Assembly: GCA_020632795.1 (NCBI GenBank)
Contig: JACKEV010000009.1
Span: 846,892 to 910,891, forward strand
Direction of reading: 5' to 3'
Source of the DNA: Alphaproteobacteria bacterium
Lineage (GTDB): Bacteria; Myxococcota_A; UBA796; CAJQPC01
DNA length: 64,000 bases
This document shows positions 58,004-64,000 of this stretch, piece after piece; the stretch's first letter is position 1; every line of letters begins with the position of its first letter. Both the position numbers and the translations under genes were made by a program. The notes beneath the pieces are model-generated. The model saw only the letters and a list, made by a program, of their open reading frames with translations, did not search any database and was not told the origin of the DNA.

Positions 58004-61000
58004 CTATGTCGCCACCTGCGACAGGTCGCTGAACGCCAGCTCCGTGAAACCCGCCGCCACCAGGGCGTCCCGAAGCGGCTCGAAGACGACCAGGGTGAAG
58101 GTGTCCTCGATCCAGGCCAGCTGGTGCCCCTCGAGGGGCTCGGCGTGTCCGGTCGCTTGGCTGTAGCCCACGCCGGCGATGTGCCCGCTGTCCGCCACCC
58201 TCCCATGGAAGCGCCCCAGGGCCTCGGGCGCCAGCACCCCGTGGATCACGACCGCGAAGAAGCTGTCGTGCTCCGAGCCGTCTTCGGGGTCCTGCAGCAC
58301 GACGGGCACCTTCTGCAGCCTCGCGCCGTGGGCCTCGAGCACCTCGACCAGCCGCGCCTGCATGATGGGGATCCTGTTCGAGAGGTTGAGCAGGGGCAGG
58401 GCCCGGCTCATCTCGGACGCGTGCTCGAGGTAAGGCTTCAGGGGGAAGCGGAGTGGCCCCTCGGGCAGATCGTCGATGGGCGCTCCGTCCTTCCAGCGCA
58501 GCTTCCACCAAGCCGGACGATCCGGCTTCCAGCCCATGTCGAGGAAGCGGCAAGGGGCATCGTAGTAGGAGACCCGCGACAGCACGTAGTAGCGCGGCAG
58601 CGCAACCGCCGTGCCCAGCAGCACGCGGACCTCGGGCTCGTCGAGGCGCCCCGCAAAGTCGGCGTCCGCCAGGAACTGCGTGGAGGGCTTGCCCAGCTCG
58701 AGCGCCCGGGAGATGGCGGCGCAGAGCGCCTCGGTGTCGCCGTGCTGGGCCTCGTAGCAGGCCAGGTTGTAGGCGAAGCGCGCCTCGACGATGTCCTGCC
58801 CCTCGATCCAGCGGAGCACGTGCTCCTCGAAGAAGTCGGGCCCCTCCTCGGCGGCGAAGGGCAGCAGGTAGGTGAGCGCGTACTGCAGGTGCTCCGGCGC
58901 CCAGACCAGGTGCTCACGCAGCTCGAAGAGCAGCTCCCACAGCTCGGTGGTGTCGGCGGGCAGGCCGGTGAAGCGCAGGCTGTCGAGCTTGAGGGCGAGC
59001 TTGCGGGTGCGCGCGCGCGTCATTTCGAGCGGGAATGGATCCTCGGCGAGGCGAGCCAGGGCGCCGTGGAGGTTGCCGGTCGAGCTGTCGAGGTGGTGGT
59101 CGATCTCCTCGACCACCATGCGCCGGCGCATCTCGTCGGCCGGCACGCCCTCGAGGAGGGCACGGGCCGTGACCAGGCCCGCGGCGTCCCAGTCGCCCAC
59201 CTTCCGCTGGAGGAAGCTCACGTGCTTCGCGACGATGGCACGCTCGGGCTCGTCCAGCTCGAGCAGCCAGGGCAGATCCTGGCGGACCAGGGGGGTCAGC
59301 ACCGCCGCGTTCAGCCAGCCCTGCTGGCCCGTGGCCAGGCCGACCTCGACGAGTCTGCGGGCCAGATCCACAGACAGGGGCGCGGCCCGGCCCAGGGGCT
59401 CGCGTGCCCAGGACCACAGCGGGCCCAGCTCGTCGAGCTCGATCTCCGCCTCGTCGACCGCGTGGAGCAGGGCCTCGAGCACCTCGCGCGCGCTCGCCGG
59501 GTCCGTGGCGGCCACCAGGCGCTCCTGCCAGCCCGCGGCTTCCTCCTCGGGGACCAGGTCGGCGAGGCGCTTCGCGGCGGCGGGCTGGGCCTCGGCCACG
59601 GCGTCCAGGAGCTCGCGGAAGTACGCGGGGCCCTTGTACTCGAGGTAGTCCTCGACGTACGAGCGCAGGCGCTCGTCGAGGGCGGCGGTCTCGGCCTCGC
59701 CGGCCGACCTGTAGGCGTCGGCGAAGAGCCCGTCGAGCTCGTCGCTGCTGAGGTCGTCGTCGGTCAGCTCGGCCAGCAGGTGGACCAGCGCCGGCGCCGC
59801 CAGCCGGGGCAGCAGCTCGCAGAGCAAGGTCTCGTGGACCGCGTCGTCCCAGGTGCGGTGGCCCGCGTCGTAGAAGCGGCGGGCGAAGAGCACGGCGTCG
59901 ACCAGGGCGCGCTGGGTTGCCTCGTCGCCGCGCTCGACCACGACCTCGGCGGCCGTCAGGGCCGGCACGAAGTTGTCCTGCACCGAGCGGAAGCAGGCCG
60001 CGAAGACCCGGGCCGCCTGGGCCGGGTCGAGCCCGGGGGTCGACAGCGCTGCCGACAGCAGGGGCACCTCGACGGGGTCCTCCGCCTCGCGGGCCTCGTC
60101 GCCCGGCTCCAACAGGTCCACCAGGGCGTTGCCGTCGCGACCGCTGGTCAGCTCCACCCAGGTGGCCAGCTGACCGAGCGCGGTGGCGATCGCGGCGGGG
60201 TCCTCTGAGCCGAGGCCGGCGCGGATCCCCTCGGGGCTCAGGCCCGACAGCTCGGTTCGCCGCTCCCACTGGGCGAGCTGCTCCTCGTTGCCGCCGATGC
60301 GCTCGAGGCTCGGGTGCAGCAGCACGGGGGCCAGCTCGGCCTCGTCGCAGCCCTCGAGGTCGAGCAGGCGCAGCCGGGGCAGCTCCAGGAGCGGGCGCAG
60401 ATCCCGCACGCGGCGGCAGTTGTGCAGGCTGAGCTGCTCGAGGGGCAGGCCGGCCAGGGGCGAGAGTTCCCGCACCCGCAGGCAAGCCTTGAGGAGGAGC
60501 CTGCGCAGGGCCGGCAGGTCCCGGAAGGGGCGCAGATCCGCGACGCCGCCCCAGGCCAGCGACAGGGCGGCGAGGCGGGGATGTCCGGCCAGGGTCTCGA
60601 TGTCCCGCTCGAAGATGCCGCACTGGTCCACGTTGAGGGCCTGCAGGGCCGGCAGCCGGGCGATGACGGTGGGCATGGGGTGGAAGGAGGAGGCCGGACG
60701 CTCGTCGGCGCTCATGGTGCCCTGGTTGAGGCTCCAGGACAGGTCGAGGGTGTGCAGGTGGGTCAGCTCGGCGAGGGCGTCGGGCAGGGTGCGCACGTGT
60801 TGGACCAGGCGGAGCTGCTGCAGGCTGGCGAGGCGGCAGACGCCCGCGGGCAGCTCGCCCTCGGGCAGCACCAGCTTCAGGGTGACGAGACCGCTCTCGG
60901 CCAGGGAGGCGGGCAGCCTGACCGGTACGTTGGCCTTGACCGACAGGGTGCGCAGCCCCAGGAAGGCGCCGATGACCTCGGGCAGATCCAGGGCCTCTTC

Positions 61001-61285
61001 GGCCTCCAGCCACAGCTCCAGCTCGTCGATGTGCGGGGCGGCGTCATGCCACAGGGGCAGGTCGGCCAGGTGCTCGGGCGAGCCCAGGCTGAGGTTGCAG
61101 AAGGAGTCCGGCCAGGCGGAGACGGCGCGGGGGTCGGCGTCCACCCCCGCCTTCAGGTGAACGCGCCGCAGCCTCGGGAGCTGGGACACCAGCGCCTGCC
61201 AGGGGGTGTCCCAGCCGGGGCTGACGTAGAGGCCGGTGACGGTGTCGGGGGATTCCAAGGCCTTGGCGGGAGTCTGGACCTGCAT
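58004..61285 (-). CDS. Large LRR protein with Imm11-like C-terminal domain
   Basis: 1093 residues. LRR units fill about residues 90-340 (LRTLSVKANVPVRLPASL, LHTLDLSWSLNQGT, LQALNVDQCGIFERDIETL, LEQLSLHNCRRVRDL, LRLLDLEGCDEAEL). A long alpha-helical centre follows (about 350-900), with a TPR-like unit NLACYEAQHGDTEALCAAISRA. The end (about 920-1093) resembles Imm11/DUF1629: IPIMQARLVEVLEAHG, LQKVPVVLQDPEDG and FFAVVIHGVL. LRR-immunity fusions suggest a decoy or multi-toxin-binding protein. Confidence 0.75.
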   Translation of the reverse strand: MQVQTPAKALESPDTVTGLYVSPGWDTPWQALVSQLPRLRRVHLKAGVDADPRAVSAWPDSFCNLSLGSPEHLADLPLWHDAAPHIDELELWLEAEEALDLPEVIGAFLGLRTLSVKANVPVRLPASLAESGLVTLKLVLPEGELPAGVCRLASLQQLRLVQHVRTLPDALAELTHLHTLDLSWSLNQGTMSADERPASSFHPMPTVIARLPALQALNVDQCGIFERDIETLAGHPRLAALSLAWGGVADLRPFRDLPALRRLLLKACLRVRELSPLAGLPLEQLSLHNCRRVRDLRPLLELPRLRLLDLEGCDEAELAPVLLHPSLERIGGNEEQLAQWERRTELSGLSPEGIRAGLGSEDPAAIATALGQLATWVELTSGRDGNALVDLLEPGDEAREAEDPVEVPLLSAALSTPGLDPAQAARVFAACFRSVQDNFVPALTAAEVVVERGDEATQRALVDAVLFARRFYDAGHRTWDDAVHETLLCELLPRLAAPALVHLLAELTDDDLSSDELDGLFADAYRSAGEAETAALDERLRSYVEDYLEYKGPAYFRELLDAVAEAQPAAAKRLADLVPEEEAAGWQERLVAATDPASAREVLEALLHAVDEAEIELDELGPLWSWAREPLGRAAPLSVDLARRLVEVGLATGQQGWLNAAVLTPLVRQDLPWLLELDEPERAIVAKHVSFLQRKVGDWDAAGLVTARALLEGVPADEMRRRMVVEEIDHHLDSSTGNLHGALARLAEDPFPLEMTRARTRKLALKLDSLRFTGLPADTTELWELLFELREHLVWAPEHLQYALTYLLPFAAEEGPDFFEEHVLRWIEGQDIVEARFAYNLACYEAQHGDTEALCAAISRALELGKPSTQFLADADFAGRLDEPEVRVLLGTAVALPRYYVLSRVSYYDAPCRFLDMGWKPDRPAWWKLRWKDGAPIDDLPEGPLRFPLKPYLEHASEMSRALPLLNLSNRIPIMQARLVEVLEAHGARLQKVPVVLQDPEDGSEHDSFFAVVIHGVLAPEALGRFHGRVADSGHIAGVGYSQATGHAEPLEGHQLAWIEDTFTLVVFEPLRDALVAAGFTELAFSDLSQVAT

Positions 61286-61294
61286 GGTGTGGAT

Positions 61295-62248
61295 CTACTC
61301 GTGATGTTCGACGGGGGGTGAGGGGATGCCGAGGGCGGACAGGGTGGCCCCGACCTCTTCGGGATCGTCGTCGTCCAGCCGTGAGGCCAGGGGAGTCTCG
61401 TCGAGGTCCAGCCAGCCGAGCTCGGGGAGCTGGCCCAGGTCCTGGGGCAGCGACCCCAGCTCGTTGCCCGAGAGGTCGAGGTGCGCGAGGGCCCGGAGCT
61501 GGCCAAGCCCCTCGGGGAGGTGGCTCAGGCCGCAGTGGCCCAGGTCCAGGTGGCGCAGGCCGGCCAGCTGTAGCACGACCGCCGGCAAGGCCCCCAGCGG
61601 GTTGCCCCACAGGGCGAGGATCTCGAGCGCGGTGGACGCCAGGGTGGCGGGCAGGCTGCGGAGCCGGTTCCGGGAGAGGTCGAGCCGCCGGAGTCCGCTC
61701 AGCTCGCCCACCCCCTCCGAGACCGTGGCGATCTCGTTGTCCGAGGCGCTCAGCTCCCGCAGGGAAGGGAGCCGGGCGAGGTCGGCACCCAGCGCGGTCA
61801 GGCCGCAGCTCCGCACGTCCAGGACCTCGATGCGCGCGGCGTGGGTAGCGGTGAGGCGGCGCAGGGGGTTGCGGCTCAGGTCGACCCGCTGCAGGGTCGG
61901 CAGCGCCGCGAGGGGCTCGGGGAGCTCGGTGAGCTGGTTGCCCCCCGCGTCGACCCGGGCCAGGGCGCACAGGTCCGCGGTGCTGTCGGGCAGGCTTCGC
62001 AGGGCGTTACCCCAGACCACCAGGCTCTGGAGCCGCTGGAGCTCCCCCAGCCACTCGGGCAGGGCCTCGATGCCCGCGTCGACGAGGACCAACCGCTGGA
62101 GGCTGGGAAACGGGGCGCGATCCAGATCGCAGAGCAGCCGGCAGGCTGCCGCCGCCGCCGGGCCCTGCAGGAAGACCTCCACCACCTCGGTCGGATCCCC
62201 GGCCAGGGCCTGGTGCAGGGACTCGCTCGTGCGGATCCGGCCGTCCAT
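61295..62248 (-). CDS. Leucine-rich-repeat protein
   Basis: 317 residues from ATG 62248; ATG 62419 is in frame but its extra part is Pro/Arg-rich. At least nine 23-residue LRR units of the bacterial LPxxLxxL type (LQSLVVWGNALRSLPDSTADL, LRRLDLSRNRLRSLPATL, LAHLDLSGNELGSLPQDLGQL). Nothing but LRRs and a short N-terminal cap. Ten bases before the larger LRR gene, so probably co-transcribed with it. Confidence 0.8.
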   Translation of the reverse strand: MDGRIRTSESLHQALAGDPTEVVEVFLQGPAAAAACRLLCDLDRAPFPSLQRLVLVDAGIEALPEWLGELQRLQSLVVWGNALRSLPDSTADLCALARVDAGGNQLTELPEPLAALPTLQRVDLSRNPLRRLTATHAARIEVLDVRSCGLTALGADLARLPSLRELSASDNEIATVSEGVGELSGLRRLDLSRNRLRSLPATLASTALEILALWGNPLGALPAVVLQLAGLRHLDLGHCGLSHLPEGLGQLRALAHLDLSGNELGSLPQDLGQLPELGWLDLDETPLASRLDDDDPEEVGATLSALGIPSPPVEHHE

Positions 62249-62466
62249 CAGCGCCTCAACGCCCGGCACAGCGTCGGCAAGTGGGGCTGCGAGTACATGG
62301 GCCTCCTGCGTGCCCGTCGAGTCTACGCCCCGTTCGGGCGGCAGTGGACGCGTGGCCCCGGGGGGGGGGCGCCGAGCATGGCGGAACCCGGCAAATCCCT
62401 GGAAGCGGTCTCCCGACATCGCCGAGAGGGCTTGCCCGGTCGGCGCGCACCGGGCAGGTTTCGCTC

Positions 62467-63045
62467 ATGAGCCACTACTTCATCATGATGGCCGAGCCGG
62501 GACCGGGCGGGCCCGTGGCCCGTCGCACGAGTGCCTGGGCGCACATGCTGACCCGGGGCGAGCCGCTCGAGATCGACCCCGGGCTCTTCGAGTTCGTCAT
62601 CGAGGAGGAGCCGCGATCGCCTCCCACCGCCCCCGGGCCTCTGCTCGACTGGTACGAGCCGGACAAGGGCCACAGCCTGTTCTCGGGCCGCATGCGTGAG
62701 GTCCTCGCGGGCGCCGGCGTGGACAACGTCCAGTACTTCCCCGCCCGGGTCTCGTCCGCCGTCAGTGGGTTGAGCCTCGACCACCAGGTCGCCAACATCA
62801 TCGGGTGCGTGGACCTGCTCGATCTCGAGCGGTCCGATCTGGTCGTGGACGAAGACGACTTCGTCGAGGAGATCTTCGGCATGGTCTTCGACGAGGCCCG
62901 GGCCGAGGGGCGGCGGCTGTTCCGCCTGGGGGAGTTCGAGAGCCTCGTCATCGTGCGCTCGGATGTCCGTGACGCCATCGAGCGTGCCGGGCTCACGGGC
63001 ATGTGCTTCCTGCGAGACGTGGACTACGAGCCGGGCATGATCTGA
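62467..63045 (+). CDS. Imm11/DUF1629-family immunity-like protein
   Basis: 192 residues from ATG 62467. The motif LFSGRMREVLAGAGVDNVQYFPARV then HQVANIIGCVDLLDLERSDL is the conserved centre of Imm11 (DUF1629), followed by FRLGEFESLVIVRSDVRDAIERAGLTGMCF. Members neutralise or bind toxins from polymorphic secretion systems. No toxin gene is seen here, so it may be an orphan immunity protein. Divergent from the LRR gene. Confidence 0.85.
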   Translation: MSHYFIMMAEPGPGGPVARRTSAWAHMLTRGEPLEIDPGLFEFVIEEEPRSPPTAPGPLLDWYEPDKGHSLFSGRMREVLAGAGVDNVQYFPARVSSAVSGLSLDHQVANIIGCVDLLDLERSDLVVDEDDFVEEIFGMVFDEARAEGRRLFRLGEFESLVIVRSDVRDAIERAGLTGMCFLRDVDYEPGMI

Positions 63046-63568
63046 GGACGACGGGCTCGCCCGCTCCGCGCGCCGATGGGGGCCCGTTGCCCTGAGGCCT
63101 CAGGTGCCGTCCGGGAGGGGGATGGGAGGCCCGGAGCCCGGGCACCGCGGTGAGGCGGCCGTCGTGCTTCGGGCATGCGGCAGGGGCTCACGCAGCAGGG
63201 AGATGCCGAGGGCCGCGCTCCACAGGGGACAGCCGAAGAGGCCAGCCATGGAGACCGCCTCGACGTGGACCAGCCCGCCGAGCACCTCGAAGACCGAGCA
63301 GCCGCCCCGGAGCGTCGTCGTGACGCCCAGGGCCCGCCGGCGTCGGGACAGCAGCCGGCCTGCCACCACGAGCATGCAGTCCACCGCCATGGACTCCGAG
63401 CGCACCGTCGAGATGGGTGGGCCTCACGGGTGCGGGAAGAGAGGACCAGGGCGGCGGTGGCTTGGAGAGCAGCCGCTGGTGGGAGCAGGTCGGGGCCGGG
63501 TGGGAGCGGCGCTGACGGTGGCGACCGAAGTTCGAGCGTCCAGTATGGTCTCGTTCGCTCGTGATGCG
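63046..63568. other. Region without a confident gene
   Basis: About 520 bp. A minus-strand open reading (63100-63405, 101 residues, hydrophobic centre ALGISLL) is possible but has no ribosome-binding site or family. No tRNA, hairpin or repeat stands out before the terminator at 63569. Confidence 0.4.
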
Positions 63569-63600
63569 AAAAAGCCCGTCAAAGCATCGCTTTGACGGGC
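63569..63600 (-). terminator. Rho-independent terminator of tRNA-Val
   Basis: On the minus strand GCCCGTCAAAGC, loop GAT and its exact complement make a 12-bp stem followed by TTTTT. It begins 9 bases after the tRNA CCA end. The clearest intrinsic terminator in the window. Confidence 0.9.
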
Positions 63601-63608
63601 TGGAACGA

Positions 63609-63683
63609 TGGTGGGCGATACTGGATTTGAACCAGTGACTTCTACCGTGTGAAGGTAGCACTCTCCCACTGAGTTAATCGCCC
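63609..63683 (-). tRNA. tRNA-Val (anticodon CAC)
   Basis: 75 nt including encoded CCA. Acceptor GGGCGAT/ATCGCCC, anticodon stem CTACC/GGTAG with loop TTCACAC (anticodon CAC) and T-arm ACTGG-TTCAAAT-CCAGT. A strong terminator follows. Its 3' part is echoed by the direct repeats at 47875 and 48827. Confidence 0.95.
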
Positions 63684-63799
63684 TCAGCGCCCCCTTATGT
63701 AACCGGACCTCCAAGCCCCGCAAGGGCAAAAGCGCCGCGGCCTGCCATCCACCCGGAGCCACGGGCATCCTGGGGCAGCAGCGGTTAGGCGACGGGCAC

Positions 63800-64000
63800 A
63801 TGGTCACCGCGTCTTACCGTTTGGAGACGGTCTCTGCCGGCATCGTCGAGCGCCTGGAGGGCGCGCGCCGCTCCTACGCGGGGCGACCCGAGGCCTTCGA
63901 GGCCCTGGCCGAGCGGGTGTGCGCCGAGGCCCTGGAGCGCGTGCAGGCCGACTACGAGGAACTCTTCGGGGACGACGGTCACGTGGGTGAGCTCCGGCGA
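63800..64000 (+). CDS. N-terminal part of an unidentified protein (partial)
   Basis: 67 codons from ATG 63800 run off the window. Sequence is helical and acidic (ETVSAGIVERLEGARRS, EAFEALAERVCAEALERVQADYEELFGDD). No family is recognised. The start is provisional because no strong ribosome-binding site precedes it. Confidence 0.45.
   Translation, partial: MVTASYRLETVSAGIVERLEGARRSYAGRPEAFEALAERVCAEALERVQADYEELFGDDGHVGELRR

Noticed and set aside
63100..63405. 101-residue hydrophobic minus-strand protein
   Set aside because: Some hydrophobic character but no recognisable domain or translation signal; noted only in the intergenic entry.
1..64000. CRISPR arrays, rRNA genes, insertion sequences and integrases
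   Set aside because: No regularly spaced repeats, rRNA-like sequence, transposase motif or integrase motif was seen by eye in either strand.

Overview
The window is a high-GC bacterial chromosome segment, densely coded on both strands, with many four-base start/stop overlaps (ATGA, GTGA). Acidic Asp/Ser/Thr-rich lipoproteins, MopE-like Asp-rich calcium motifs joined to a fibrinogen-like domain, FG-GAP/VCBS-type repeats, several leucine-rich-repeat (LRR) proteins and Imm11-type immunity proteins together suggest a Myxococcota / former Deltaproteobacteria-like organism. This is an inference from gene style; no rRNA is present. One clear frameshift in an otherwise good gene could be real decay or a draft-assembly error.

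Layout. 0-2.5 kb: a metal-dependent hydrolase-like protein, a cupin and a membrane methyltransferase. 2.5-13.6 kb: a nine-gene N-type rotary ATPase operon (atpDCQRBEFAG, minus strand) that runs on through coupled overlaps into a divergent HSP90-like ATPase and a helical-repeat protein; a ClC chloride channel/antiporter diverges from atpD with only 35 bp between the two start codons. 13.7-22 kb: lipoprotein, alpha/beta hydrolase with a lost nucleophile, MDR oxidoreductase and a block of unrecognised genes, one carrying a perfect 14-bp hairpin inside its coding sequence. 22-30.6 kb: small regulator-plus-enzyme units (MDR+TetR, PadR+DUF1048, ECF sigma/MBL-SnoaL/TetR/Rieske) plus a deoxyribosyltransferase-NUDIX fusion and an SDR. 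30.7-35 kb: three surface lipoproteins. 35-40.3 kb: LysR/MDR divergent pair and a two-HTH TetR coupled to a rifampin-phosphotransferase-like enzyme.

40.3-49 kb is the most unusual stretch: two equal-length paralogous secreted proteins with 16 aligned cysteines, apparently expressed from leaderless promoters; a GMC oxidoreductase-alpha/beta hydrolase fusion with a Cys nucleophile; a flavoprotein-like enzyme with a membrane C-terminus; and a nucleotidyltransferase toxin-antitoxin-like pair flanked by 68-bp direct repeats that contain tRNA 3'-end-like sequence, with a decayed copy 4 kb away.

49-55.1 kb is a seven-gene coupled operon (ArsR-rhodanese, MFS-rhodanese, DsrE, cysteine-synthase-like, two methyltransferases, cysteine desulfurase) behind an 18-bp palindrome. 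It reads as a persulfide/chalcogen sensing and handling system. 55.4-57 kb: LysR/SnoaL divergent pair and an O-methyltransferase remnant. 57-63 kb: an LRR/Imm11 immunity-like locus. The window ends with tRNA-Val(CAC), its terminator and a partial gene.
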